Assembly: GCA_946626605.1 (NCBI GenBank)
Contig: CAMOUL010000008.1
Coordinates: 22,616 to 86,615 of the forward strand
Origin: an uncultured Bacteroidales bacterium
GTDB taxonomy: Bacteria; Bacteroidota; Bacteroidia; Bacteroidales; Paludibacteraceae
Length of the DNA: 64,000 nucleotides
Direction of reading: 5' to 3'
The notes below the pieces were generated by a model. The model did not search any database, was not told the origin of the DNA, and saw only the letters and a list, made by a program, of their open reading frames with translations. How positions within the stretch are numbered: position 1 is the stretch's first letter; the number at the start of each line of letters is the position of its first letter. Positions 41,831-51,714 of the stretch are shown piece after piece. The position numbers and the translations under genes were made by a program.

Positions 41831-43090
41831 TTATTGGTAATCTTCCGGGTTGAACTCTTTCGGCTCCCAAACCATCTCGTACAGGTCACTGTACATGTAG
41901 ATGTCAGGAATTCCCATATAGCGAGAACCATCGGCGCCTGTTGCCGGAATACCACGAGGAGTAACGGACCACTCGTAGCCGTCCAGTTTATTGCTTGCCA
42001 TGTCGCTCGCCTTATCCAGATACCAGCCGAGGATACCAACTACATAGCCTTCCCAATTCGAGCAGTTTGCTACACCATGACGGTCTGCGCCCGGCAGATA
42101 GAAATATGCGAACTTCGCATATTCCGAGCAGGAGCACATCATCTTATAGCTACCTCCGTCAGAGATAACACGACCTTGCGGATAGCCAATGTTATTGGTC
42201 GTCGGGGCGAATACGTTTGCATTCGAAGACGAATCCGGATGCAGCGTGTCGCATTTAGCCAAGGTACCGTTGTTGTCGAACTCACCCGTGAAGTGTACGT
42301 TTTTGATCTTCACCAGACGACCGTCTGCTTTACGTACCTGATCCATTCCGGTTGCATCAGTCGACGGCTTGAACGGATATTTCGTGAACAGGTCGTTCAG
42401 ACTCATCTCATCGTAAACCAGCTTGGATTGATCCGGCTGGCCGATCATACGGGTAGCTCTGCGGAATACAGAACCCTGAATACGTCCCGGGCACCAACCT
42501 ACCTTCTGCGATGCGTTCATCGCATAGATATTATCGTTATAGGACGGGATACAGAGTTGCGGCTGGTTCGCATAACGACCTACCGCTAAACCGTTACAAC
42601 GAATGATGATCTCTTGGCCGGTTTGGTACATACCGCCGCTGGAACCCAGATCGACGGAGATACGGAGGTTCTGCTGGTCAATTGTAGCACCGGTAGCCCA
42701 ATCCGTAGTCTGCTGGATTACCATCGCTTTATAGAAGTTGCCGGCATAGTCATCCGTAGATACGCGACCGCGGATATAAATACCAGGACCTCCGGAAGGC
42801 AGTGTATCGATCGAATAGAGATACAAATTATGCGTGGCATCATAGGAACGCTCACGATACGGAGTCGTATCATTATGATACGTACCCTCCTCGGTCATAA
42901 ACGTATCGAGGAAATCATTGAGGTTATAGATTGTATATCCCTCCGGGTTCTCCTCTGCGAGTATCTCGTCGAGCGACGCAGGATCCAAGAATACATCATC
43001 CTGCGTTAATGCTTTCGGCTCGCATGAAGTCATAACCGACAGTACAAAGGTACTAAGTACCATGTACGATAAATATTTGATTGTCTTCAT
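41831..43090 (-). CDS. DUF5689-type surface lipoprotein
   Basis: 419 residues, lipobox LSVMTSC (Cys23). The body carries two OB-fold-like beta units (GIYIRGRVSTDDYAGNFYKA and the second VKIKNVHFTGEF), typical of DUF5689 proteins that accompany SusD-less TonB receptors in this phylum. It starts 5 nt after that receptor and is surely co-expressed. Ligand and exact role are unknown; many cysteines late in the chain (CSCSEY, NCSNWEG) could form disulfides. Confidence 0.8.
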   Translation of the reverse strand: MKTIKYLSYMVLSTFVLSVMTSCEPKALTQDDVFLDPASLDEILAEENPEGYTIYNLNDFLDTFMTEEGTYHNDTTPYRERSYDATHNLYLYSIDTLPSGGPGIYIRGRVSTDDYAGNFYKAMVIQQTTDWATGATIDQQNLRISVDLGSSGGMYQTGQEIIIRCNGLAVGRYANQPQLCIPSYNDNIYAMNASQKVGWCPGRIQGSVFRRATRMIGQPDQSKLVYDEMSLNDLFTKYPFKPSTDATGMDQVRKADGRLVKIKNVHFTGEFDNNGTLAKCDTLHPDSSSNANVFAPTTNNIGYPQGRVISDGGSYKMMCSCSEYAKFAYFYLPGADRHGVANCSNWEGYVVGILGWYLDKASDMASNKLDGYEWSVTPRGIPATGADGSRYMGIPDIYMYSDLYEMVWEPKEFNPEDYQ

Positions 43091-43095
43091 AGTGC

Positions 43096-46000
43096 TTAGA
43101 ATTTATAAGTTACTGTTAAGAAGAAGTTAGCACCCCAAGCATAGTAGTACTTGGACGGATATTTCCACGCATTAGCGGTAATAACCGAGTTCTGGTAGTC
43201 TTTCTCGCCCTGACGTACGGCACGCGGGAGACGGGCTTGTTGATAACCGCCGGTCTTGAAATGCGTGTTGTTCGTAAGGTTCGTTACGCTCAGGTTGATC
43301 GATACGGACTGACGGTTCGGCAAGTAAATCAGTTTACCAACAGAGCAGTCAATCAAGAAGCGGTTCAACGGATTGGTAGCAGCCAGGCTCTCTTGCATCG
43401 TCATGATGTTATACGGATACTTCAGAACTGGTACTCCGTTAGCGTCAAGAACTGCGTTCTCATATACGGCATTTCCGTCAGCATCGATATTGACGCGAAC
43501 CAACTGACCATCGGTGGTCTCGATAGCGTTTGCGTTCTCATCGCCGAACCAGCCGTTCACAGCCGTTCCATCCAGACGTGTTCCGGTGTACAGACCTTGC
43601 ATACGACGACTCGGAGCTACGCTCAGGAAGTTCCAGTCATGGTAGCTGACGGTAATGTCAGCAAACCACATCTTCGGGTGGAAGAACGAGAGTTTCAAGC
43701 TTGCGTTCACTTGCGGACCGGTCGAGAGGCGTACGCCCTTCAACAGCACTTTATCTACCGTCTCGAAAACGAGAGACTTCGTTGAGAGGTCTTGCGTCAT
43801 AGGCATACCGTTCTCAGCCGATTGTACAGCCAAAGCGTCGCTTGTATAGCGATAGTCGCCAACCGAAGCCACACCGGTCAAGGTCAGGTAAGTACCCATC
43901 TTAACAGCTGCAGCAGCCTCGATACCCATGTAACGTTTGTCAATACCGGTCATAGCCTGGTTAACGAACGTACGAGCCTCGTCGTCATAGTAACCGTTCA
44001 ACTCGGTGCCGTTCCAACTCTGAGTGAAGAATCCGGTGATACGACCGCGAACGATCGGGTAGTTGAATTCATACGTCAGGTCAGCCGAAGCTACTTTCTC
44101 ACTGGCTGCATAGAAGTCCTTCAGGTTCTTCGCCTGATCGTGCGTGTAGATATTGCTTACTACACCGTCGTGTACACGCTGCGAGATATATGCATCGCGT
44201 GCGTACGGGGCACGGGTCTCTGCCAAAGCGTTGAGTCTCAGGCGATTACGACCGTTGATCTTATAGGTGGCGCCTAACTTAAAGGACGGATCCAAGAAGT
44301 GGTGAGCATCGCCGACATAGCGAGTACCTGACTTCAGCGTTCCTGCTGCTTCGGCAGCCTTGATCTGGTTGTATGCGTTATGGCCGTAGTAAACCCAGCT
44401 GTCTGCACCGGTCTTCTCGTCTGCAATCTTGGTCAGATACCAAGCACGACCGTTCAACATGTCCGTCGTACGTTGCATCATCGAGTAATTGAGTTGCAAT
44501 GCATAGTATACATCTACTTCATTGAAGGACCATTCGTTCTGGAACCAAGCCTTCATATTACCCATGTTGATGCGGTAGTTGTAGCCGAAGCGACGACCGT
44601 CCGCTTTGGTGATCGGGTCATAGTCTTCAGCGATCTCGTTCTTACGAACGTTGATGATATCCTCTTGGGTGAAACCGCCGTTGGTAGCCAACTCCTTGAT
44701 ATCACGGTCTGCGAACGCATCGATATCGATCCATTGGTTTGCACCCAGCAGGTCGTCGATGGTCTTGTAGTGGATACCTTGCGAGAACTTACCCTCTACG
44801 CCCAACGTCATCTTGAGGTGGTTGTACTTCGTGTTCACATAGTTAAACGAAGCATTCGCCTCCTGGATGTCATTGTGACGACGCTCCAACATATAACGTG
44901 CAGAAGCGGTCGGGTCATTGGCATTATTGGCGTAGTTAGCCGCATAGATGTTATCCCAGTCAATCTGCGTGGTCTTGTTATCACGTGTCTGCCACAAGTG
45001 AACCAGGTTGTTATATTGGTCTTGATCTACAGACGGACCTACCTGATTACCGTCGTCGCCGACGAAACCGGAACCTAAGTTAACACCCTTCATGTCTTCT
45101 CCGATGAACAAGCCCCACTGATAGTGGTTTCCGTTGTCGTCGAAGAGCTGAGCAGCCGAAGTCTCGTTGTTCGGGTTAGCAATCTGACCATCCCAATAGA
45201 AGGAAGGCAAGTTGCGATAGTAGTCCGGACGAGGATCCGGAGCGTTGAAGAAGTTCAGTGCAGAGTTGGAATACCAAGAGTAGTGGTAACCGGCAGCCGC
45301 TTTGAGTTTCTGCTGATCGTCGATCTTGTACTCATAAGCCACAATAACCGTCGGATCATACGACTTCACGATACGGCTGTTACGAACCTTACCGTTCTGG
45401 TAGCCCCAATACGGGTTGTAGTTGTTCGTTCCGGTCAAGTCATAAACCTCTTGGGTAACCGCTGCGTTCTGGCCACGCTCGGTAGGAGCGCCAAAGGTGA
45501 TCAGTTTCAGACGGGCGTTGTCCCAGATCTTCTCTGCCGTCAGGAAGTAACCCAACGAATAGTACTTGATACCTTCGCCGATGATACCCTTGTTGTCCAC
45601 ATACGGGGAGAAACGATAGGCCAACTGTGCGGTAACAGCCCATCCGCTTGCCATCACGCCACTCGAATAGGTAGCGTTCACACGCGCTTTGTAGTTACGG
45701 TTGGTACCTGCTGCACCTACTTTCCAACCCTGTGCATAACGGCTGGCTCCCATCAGGTAGTTGGTCGATTGACCAAGTCCACCGAAGGTGAAGTTGGTAG
45801 CCTCCATCGGGTTCAGCACCTCTTTGTAACGGCTTGCGTCATTCAAACCACCCATAGCCGAGTAGTTGAACTGACCGCGCTCCTGAGAACTGAAGTTCAG
45901 ACCCTCGATGTAGTAGTTCTCACGATTCGACTGATAACCACGGTTGCGATAACGCGCTGTGGACCAGGCAAAAGAGGTGTTGGAGTTGAATACATCGGTA

Positions 46001-46413
46001 GAAGCGGATGCTGTCGAAGCCTGCGATTGCGAACGACCTTCGTCATCCGTCATCTCTTCTTCCGTCAGGTTCAGCAAGATCTCATCCTGTGCCTGGGTGA
46101 CGATGTCCGGTTGCAGAAGAATGTCGTTCAGTTGATTCACCTCATTCGGTTTGAGATTGATCAACTCGAGCGCAGCTACGTAATCGTCTGCCTCTACCAC
46201 CATCTCTTCGTCCATCGCCTCGAGGTAGAGTAGAGAGAACTCACCCGCCGAGTTGGTGGTCGTCGAAATGTTTTGATTCGCGAGTGTTACACGAGCACCA
46301 ACGACAGGTTGACCTGTGTTGTCGTCAACAACTCGACCCTTGAGTGATGTCTGTGCCATCATGGCTACAGAGAGCGTCAGCACAAACATCAATGAAAAGA
46401 GTTTTTGTCTCAT
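43096..46413 (-). CDS. TonB-dependent outer-membrane receptor (SusD-independent type)
   Basis: 1105 residues. Signal peptide (SVAMMAQ), a carboxypeptidase-regulatory-like domain (LKGRVVDDNTGQPVVGARV), a linker, a plug domain (YRNRGYQSNRENYYIEGLN) and a large barrel ending in a Phe (FFLTVTYKF). It lacks the SusC marker after the regulatory domain and is paired with DUF5689 rather than SusD, so it probably imports or binds something other than a typical glycan; the substrate is unknown. Confidence 0.93.
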   Translation of the reverse strand: MRQKLFSLMFVLTLSVAMMAQTSLKGRVVDDNTGQPVVGARVTLANQNISTTTNSAGEFSLLYLEAMDEEMVVEADDYVAALELINLKPNEVNQLNDILLQPDIVTQAQDEILLNLTEEEMTDDEGRSQSQASTASASTDVFNSNTSFAWSTARYRNRGYQSNRENYYIEGLNFSSQERGQFNYSAMGGLNDASRYKEVLNPMEATNFTFGGLGQSTNYLMGASRYAQGWKVGAAGTNRNYKARVNATYSSGVMASGWAVTAQLAYRFSPYVDNKGIIGEGIKYYSLGYFLTAEKIWDNARLKLITFGAPTERGQNAAVTQEVYDLTGTNNYNPYWGYQNGKVRNSRIVKSYDPTVIVAYEYKIDDQQKLKAAAGYHYSWYSNSALNFFNAPDPRPDYYRNLPSFYWDGQIANPNNETSAAQLFDDNGNHYQWGLFIGEDMKGVNLGSGFVGDDGNQVGPSVDQDQYNNLVHLWQTRDNKTTQIDWDNIYAANYANNANDPTASARYMLERRHNDIQEANASFNYVNTKYNHLKMTLGVEGKFSQGIHYKTIDDLLGANQWIDIDAFADRDIKELATNGGFTQEDIINVRKNEIAEDYDPITKADGRRFGYNYRINMGNMKAWFQNEWSFNEVDVYYALQLNYSMMQRTTDMLNGRAWYLTKIADEKTGADSWVYYGHNAYNQIKAAEAAGTLKSGTRYVGDAHHFLDPSFKLGATYKINGRNRLRLNALAETRAPYARDAYISQRVHDGVVSNIYTHDQAKNLKDFYAASEKVASADLTYEFNYPIVRGRITGFFTQSWNGTELNGYYDDEARTFVNQAMTGIDKRYMGIEAAAAVKMGTYLTLTGVASVGDYRYTSDALAVQSAENGMPMTQDLSTKSLVFETVDKVLLKGVRLSTGPQVNASLKLSFFHPKMWFADITVSYHDWNFLSVAPSRRMQGLYTGTRLDGTAVNGWFGDENANAIETTDGQLVRVNIDADGNAVYENAVLDANGVPVLKYPYNIMTMQESLAATNPLNRFLIDCSVGKLIYLPNRQSVSINLSVTNLTNNTHFKTGGYQQARLPRAVRQGEKDYQNSVITANAWKYPSKYYYAWGANFFLTVTYKF

Positions 46414-46485
46414 AACGATTGTTTGTTAGTGTTTTTAATGGTTAATATTATAGTTTATTTATTGCTCGATATATAAGGATATTCC

Positions 46486-47883
46486 TTAGAACTCAGCCGT
46501 CTTCGGCGTTCTCGGGAACGGAATGACATCGCGGATATTCTGCATACCGGTTACAAAGAGCATCAGTCGCTCAAAGCCCAGACCAAAGCCTGCATGCGGA
46601 GCACTACCGAAACGACGGGTATCGAGGTACCACCACATGTCCTTCATCGGGATGTGACGACGCTCGATCTCTGCGTTCAGCAGGTCCAGACTCTCTTCAC
46701 GTACACTACCGCCGATGATCTCACCAATCTGCGGGAAGAGTACATCGGTACCTTGTACGGTCTTACCATCCTCGTTGATCTTCATGTAGAACGCCTTGAT
46801 ATCTTTCGGATAGTCGGTCATGATAACCGGTTTCTTGAAGTGTTCCTCTACGAGGAAACGCTCGTGCTCCGAACTCAAGTCATCGCCCCATTGGCAAGGG
46901 AACTCAAATTTCTTACCGTTCTTAATCGCCTCCTGCAAGATGTTGATACCTTCGGTATATGGCAGACGAACAAACTCCGTATCTACCACACTCTTCAGGC
47001 GCTCAATCAAACCTTTATCTACAAACTGATTCAGGAACTCCAGATCGTCCATACAATGCTCCAAAGCCCAACGTACGCAGTATTTGATAAAGTCCTCTTC
47101 GAGGTCCATCAGTTCCTCTTTCTGGATAAATGCCACTTCCGGCTCGATCATCCAGAACTCCGCCAAGTGACGCGGGGTATTGCTGTTCTCCGCGCGGAAA
47201 GTAGGGCCGAAGGTATAGATCTTACCCAAAGCCATCGCACCTAACTCACCTTCCAACTGACCGCTGACGGTCAACGCAGTCTGCTTACCGAAGAAATCAT
47301 CGCTGTAGTCAATCTGACCGTTCTCGTCTTTCTTGAGGTTATAGAGGTTTTTCGTCGTCACTTGGAACATCTGGCCGGCTCCTTCGCAGTCACTCGCCGT
47401 GATCAGCGGTGTATGGAAATAAAAATAGCCGTGCTCGTGAAAATAGGTGTGAATCGCCATCGCCATGTTATGGCGAATACGGAATACCGCACCAAAGGTG
47501 TTGGTACGCGGACGGAGGTGTGCGATCGTGCGCAGGAACTCCATACTCAGACCTTTTTTCTGCAGCGGATATTTCTCCGGATCAGCGGTGCCATAAACTT
47601 CGAGGTCCGTTAACTGGATTTCCACAGCCTGACCTGCACCCTGGCTCTCTACCAAGATACCTGTAGCCGAGATACATGCACCCGTTGTCACGGGTTTCAG
47701 ACGCTCCTCATCGAATTTCTCCAGGTCCACGACAATCTGGATATTCTTAATGGTTGAACCGTCATTGAGCGCAATAAACGATACCTGCTTATTGCCACGA
47801 CGGCTGCGCACCCATCCTCTGACGTTGATCTGCGCACCAAAATCCGTGCGTTTTAATGCTTCTTTAACTTCTGTTCTTTGCAT
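46486..47883 (-). CDS. asnS: Asparaginyl-tRNA synthetase
   Basis: 465 residues, class II, full length. N-terminal OB fold ([18 protein letters not shown]), motif 2 [21 protein letters not shown] and motif 3 [21 protein letters not shown] are visible. It charges tRNA-Asn. The AsnRS-specific wording of motif 2 separates it from AspRS. A repeat-like AT-rich stretch (47886-47925) lies between it and dnaB. Confidence 0.97.
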   Translation of the reverse strand: MQRTEVKEALKRTDFGAQINVRGWVRSRRGNKQVSFIALNDGSTIKNIQIVVDLEKFDEERLKPVTTGACISATGILVESQGAGQAVEIQLTDLEVYGTADPEKYPLQKKGLSMEFLRTIAHLRPRTNTFGAVFRIRHNMAMAIHTYFHEHGYFYFHTPLITASDCEGAGQMFQVTTKNLYNLKKDENGQIDYSDDFFGKQTALTVSGQLEGELGAMALGKIYTFGPTFRAENSNTPRHLAEFWMIEPEVAFIQKEELMDLEEDFIKYCVRWALEHCMDDLEFLNQFVDKGLIERLKSVVDTEFVRLPYTEGINILQEAIKNGKKFEFPCQWGDDLSSEHERFLVEEHFKKPVIMTDYPKDIKAFYMKINEDGKTVQGTDVLFPQIGEIIGGSVREESLDLLNAEIERRHIPMKDMWWYLDTRRFGSAPHAGFGLGFERLMLFVTGMQNIRDVIPFPRTPKTAEF

Positions 47884-47885
47884 AT

Positions 47886-47925
47886 ATTAAATCAAAAATC
47901 TCAAATCAAAAATCTAAAATTTAAA
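47886..47925. repeat. Heptanucleotide-like AT tract (AAATCTC/AAATCAA)
   Basis: Drifting units such as AAATCAA, AAATCTC, AAATCTA in the dnaB-asnS gap. Confidence 0.6.
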
Positions 47926-49498
47926 AAGCCGGCGCTATGTTCTCGCCAAGACTGTTTATACTCGCTCCGTCCGGATTCAGCTGCTGCCCGAAGGAGACTG
48001 CGCCCAGCGGACTATTCATACTCGACGATATCGTTACCGCACCGCTGTCCGGTAGCATCGGTCCGTCCAATTCGTTCGCATCAAACGCATCGTCCTCGTT
48101 CTGGAACTTCGCATATTTGCCGCGGAAACGCAACCAGATACTGTCGGTCGCACCGTTACGATGCTTCGCTACGATAATTTGCGCCAAACCGCGTAGGTCT
48201 TTGCCGGACTTCTCGTCGTTGAAGATACGGTAGTATTCCGGACGGTGAATGAAGCAAACCATATCGGCATCCTGCTCGATCGCACCCGACTCACGTAAGT
48301 CACTCAACTGCGGTGTCTTACCTTCGATACCCGTACGCGCTTCTACTCCGCGGTTCAACTGCGAGAGGGCAATAATGGGAATATCCAACTCTTTGGCCAA
48401 ACCCTTCAAACCGCGCGAGATAATACTTACCTCTTGCTCACGGCTACCGAAACTTGAACCTTGTGCGTTCATTAGCTGCAGGTAGTCGATGATGATCAGT
48501 TTTACGCCATGCTCGTTCACTAACTTACGTGCTTTCGAGCGCAGCTCGTATATCGAGAGGGAAGGGGTATCGTCCATATAGAGCGGTTTACCCTTCATGA
48601 TGTTGATCTTCGTATTCAGACGCAGTTTGTCTTCCTTACTCATCTTACCGGTCTTGATCTTATCGCCTTCCAGTTCACAGACGTTCATGATCAGACGGTT
48701 CACCAACTGGACATTACTCATCTCAAGCGAGAAGATAGCAGTCGGAATACCTCGATCTACGGCGATGTTCTTTGCCATCGAGAGCACGAAAGCCGTCTTA
48801 CCCATTGCCGGACGAGCCGCGATGATGATGAGGTCCGGTGTCTGCCATCCCGAGGTGATCTTATCCAAAGCATGGAATCCCGAAGGAATACCGGAGATGT
48901 TACCGGTGTTTTTCGCCGCTTTCTCCATGCGCGCGAAGGCTTCTTCGATGACGCTGTCCACTTGGGTGACACTACGTTTCTGCGAACGTTGGGTGATCTC
49001 AAAGATACCAGCTTCGGCCTCTTGCATCAGGTCATCGATGTCCTGCGTCTCGTCGAACGCTTTCTCTTCGATCTGTGCGGCCATCGAAATCAGGTCACGC
49101 GCTGTCGCTTTCTTAGCGATTATCTCCGCATGATAGTGCAAGTGTGCGGTAGAAGCGACACGGCGAGTGAGGTCCGCCAAATAAACAGCACCTCCGGCTT
49201 TCTCCAACGTGCCCTTGCTCTTCAGTTTCTCTCCTACCGATAAGATATCTATGGGCTGGTCATTGACGGCTAACTCACGAATAGCCTCAAAGACCAGACG
49301 GTTCTGATCCTTATAGAAAACCTCCGGACGTAACAAATCCGCGACCGTTCCAAACGCCTCTTTCTCGATCATCAAGGCGCCCAAAACCGAGTCTTCCAAT
49401 TCCTGTGCCTGAGGGGGTAACTTACCCATCTCGTTGGCACCCACTTTGATAATCGTGGTTTGCGGACTTCGTTTACTATTCTTATTTGATACTGCCAT
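47921..49498 (-). CDS. dnaB: Replicative DNA helicase DnaB
   Basis: 525 residues. N-terminal DnaG-interacting domain (PPQAQELEDSVLGALMIEK) and RecA-like ATPase with Walker A ARPAMGKTAF, the EMSNVQLVNR helix, and IIDYLQLM as Walker B. It unwinds DNA at the replication fork. About 50 residues after the ATPase core are a poorly conserved tail. Its start overlaps the meaB end by 17 nt. Confidence 0.97.
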   Translation of the reverse strand: MAVSNKNSKRSPQTTIIKVGANEMGKLPPQAQELEDSVLGALMIEKEAFGTVADLLRPEVFYKDQNRLVFEAIRELAVNDQPIDILSVGEKLKSKGTLEKAGGAVYLADLTRRVASTAHLHYHAEIIAKKATARDLISMAAQIEEKAFDETQDIDDLMQEAEAGIFEITQRSQKRSVTQVDSVIEEAFARMEKAAKNTGNISGIPSGFHALDKITSGWQTPDLIIIAARPAMGKTAFVLSMAKNIAVDRGIPTAIFSLEMSNVQLVNRLIMNVCELEGDKIKTGKMSKEDKLRLNTKINIMKGKPLYMDDTPSLSIYELRSKARKLVNEHGVKLIIIDYLQLMNAQGSSFGSREQEVSIISRGLKGLAKELDIPIIALSQLNRGVEARTGIEGKTPQLSDLRESGAIEQDADMVCFIHRPEYYRIFNDEKSGKDLRGLAQIIVAKHRNGATDSIWLRFRGKYAKFQNEDDAFDANELDGPMLPDSGAVTISSSMNSPLGAVSFGQQLNPDGASINSLGENIAPAF

Positions 49499-50579
49499 AG
49501 GCGGTAAGTAAATTATGCGCAGCTATAAAACTGCTTATCTCATTGTTCAGCACCTGACGTTCAGCTACTTCAATCTGGTGCTCCATCAGTTCATTTTTAT
49601 AAAATCCGTCCAGTAATGCCTGGTTAATCGTCTCGTACATCCAGTACTTGGCTTGCTCCGTACGGTGCGCATCAAAGAATCCGTTTTGCTTCACAAACGC
49701 GATATATTCTTCGATATTCTGCCAAACCTCCATCACGCCGCTATGGTCGATAGACGAGCAACAGATCGCTTCGGGTTTCCATCCGGACTCTGAAGGCGGG
49801 AAGAGAGCTAAAGCATTCTTGAAGCTCACGCGCGCGGCGCGTGCACGTTCAATATTATTACCATCACATTTATTAATGGCAATGCCGTCGGCCATCTCCA
49901 TGATACCGCGTTTGATACCCTGCAGTTCGTCGCCCGTACCCGTTACTTGCAGCAACAGGAAATAATCCACCATTGAGTGAGCGGCCGTCTCGGACTGACC
50001 GACACCTACCGTCTCCAGCAATATCGTATCGAAACCAGCTGCTTCGCAGAGCACAATCGTCTCGCGTGTCTTACGTGCTACGCCGCCCAATGAACCCGCA
50101 CTCGGGCTGGGGCGGATGAACGCATTCGACTTCACGGACAGTTCGTTCATACGCGTCTTATCGCCTAAGATAGAACCCTTACTCCGTTCGCTGGACGGGT
50201 CAATAGCCAACACTGCTAAGTGTTTGCCTTGGTCGCAAAGTTCACTTCCCAAAGCCTCGATGAACGTGGACTTACCAGCCCCGGGCACACCCGTGATACC
50301 TACGCGTATCGAATTACCGGCATAGGGTAGGCAAAGCTCAATCACCTTTTGAGCAATAGCCTGATCCGCCAGCAGATTACTCTCTACCAGCGTCACTGCC
50401 TGACTCAGTATCGTCATATCGCCGCGGCGAATGCCCTCGAAGTATTCTTCGGGACTCAACACCGTCTTCTTACGACGAAACGTAGCATAGGGATTGACGG
50501 AAGGCAGGTTCTCTACACCCGCATTCACCGTCAATCCTTTATACTCTGCGCTATTTTCAGGATGATCCATCAAGGTCAT
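49482..50579 (-). CDS. meaB: MeaB/ArgK-family GTPase for methylmalonyl-CoA mutase
   Basis: 365 residues. P-loop GVPGAGKSTFIEALG, DPSSERSKGSILGDKTRM as switch region, ETVGVGQSE and NKCDGNN as G motifs. MeaB protects and reloads the B12-dependent methylmalonyl-CoA mutase, part of the succinate/propionate pathway in Bacteroidales. The mutase genes are not in the window. Overlaps dnaB by 17 nt. Confidence 0.95.
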   Translation of the reverse strand: MTLMDHPENSAEYKGLTVNAGVENLPSVNPYATFRRKKTVLSPEEYFEGIRRGDMTILSQAVTLVESNLLADQAIAQKVIELCLPYAGNSIRVGITGVPGAGKSTFIEALGSELCDQGKHLAVLAIDPSSERSKGSILGDKTRMNELSVKSNAFIRPSPSAGSLGGVARKTRETIVLCEAAGFDTILLETVGVGQSETAAHSMVDYFLLLQVTGTGDELQGIKRGIMEMADGIAINKCDGNNIERARAARVSFKNALALFPPSESGWKPEAICCSSIDHSGVMEVWQNIEEYIAFVKQNGFFDAHRTEQAKYWMYETINQALLDGFYKNELMEHQIEVAERQVLNNEISSFIAAHNLLTAYGSIK

Positions 50580-50605
50580 TAACGATTTTTACAATGGACG
50601 TTAAT

Positions 50606-51688
50606 TTATTCTACGGTGAAGTTAATCTTCACTTTCTGAATCGAGTTCTTATAGTCGTTCGAGATGATCGTGATCTCGCGTACATACGTACCGGCTTCCA
50701 TACCGGTTGTGTTGATATCCAGTACGATCGAACCCTTCTTGCCGGACTTTACGCTCTTGCACGGTTTGATATTAATCGCATTGTCGGTGCAGTATACGCG
50801 ACGGATCTCGAGCGGGTTAGCACCGCTGTTCTTAACCGGGAAGACATATTTCAGACGCTTACCTGCTGCGATCGTACCTGCGTTGTGCTCTTTGAGCAAC
50901 TCAATGATCGGAGCCTGCTGTTTCTCCTCCGTGGTGAGCGCAGAGAAGTCCTCTACGATATTGGCTTTGATCGTCAGTTTGTATGCATCTTCTACGATGG
51001 TCTTGTCATCTACAGCTACATACGCATATACCTCTACCGGACCGTACAGTCTCGTGGCACGGGTATCGAGCGAGAAGATGAATTTACCTACTTCTTTCGA
51101 CTTGATAGTCGGCAAGGTCACTTGGCTGCCGAGGAATACCTCATCCTGTGCATTCATGCGCAGACGTGCGGTATGCTCTACGTCCGTGAGGTTGGAGTAC
51201 TCCAACTCACCAATCTTCGCCTCACCTTTGTTGATGGTACCCAGATCGAGGGTTTTAGTCTTCATACTCAGGTCACCTACCGGTACTGTGTACGGATTAA
51301 CCGGTTTAGCCTGCTTCGGGATAACCTCACCTTTGATATACACACGCTTCGTGGCCTCGGTGGCATTCGACGTGATGGTGACAGTCTTCTGGAAACGACC
51401 CGGACGACCGTTCGGGTTATAGGTTACAGTGATACTACCTGTCTGACCCGGCTCTACCGGTTCTTTGGTCCATGTAGGAGTGGTACAACCGCAGCTGGCG
51501 CGTACATTACTGAGCACGAGCGGAGCCATACCTTCGTTCTTAAATGTAAATACGACAGAGACACGACCGTCTTCTTCGTGAATTTTACCAAAGTCGTGTT
51601 CGGTTTTCTCGAATGTGATTACGGGATTTTGACCCATCATGGCTACTGCTACGAGAGCCATGCAGAGCGTACTAAAAATCTTTTTCAT
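50606..51688 (-). CDS. DUF1573 secreted protein
   Basis: 360 residues with a signal peptide (VAVAMMGQ). Three Ig-like (ASPM/SPD-2/Hydin type) beta domains; the first has the DUF1573 core FEKTEHDFGKIHE and VRASCGCTTPTWTKEPVEPG with a CGC pair. Probably periplasmic or surface exposed, role unknown. A frame of 367 codons is open on the opposite strand through its whole length and is taken as a shadow. Confidence 0.87.
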   Translation of the reverse strand: MKKIFSTLCMALVAVAMMGQNPVITFEKTEHDFGKIHEEDGRVSVVFTFKNEGMAPLVLSNVRASCGCTTPTWTKEPVEPGQTGSITVTYNPNGRPGRFQKTVTITSNATEATKRVYIKGEVIPKQAKPVNPYTVPVGDLSMKTKTLDLGTINKGEAKIGELEYSNLTDVEHTARLRMNAQDEVFLGSQVTLPTIKSKEVGKFIFSLDTRATRLYGPVEVYAYVAVDDKTIVEDAYKLTIKANIVEDFSALTTEEKQQAPIIELLKEHNAGTIAAGKRLKYVFPVKNSGANPLEIRRVYCTDNAINIKPCKSVKSGKKGSIVLDINTTGMEAGTYVREITIISNDYKNSIQKVKINFTVE

Positions 51689-51714
51689 TTCCTTTAAATA
51701 TTAACAGTAATAAA

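Noticed and set aside
45124..46233. A 369-codon frame opposite the TonB receptor
   Set aside because: Covers the receptor's plug region and shows no domain; it is a shadow.
50594..51697. A 367-codon frame opposite the DUF1573 gene
   Set aside because: The opposite strand encodes a recognisable secreted protein with signal peptide; the antisense product has no family signature or promoter.
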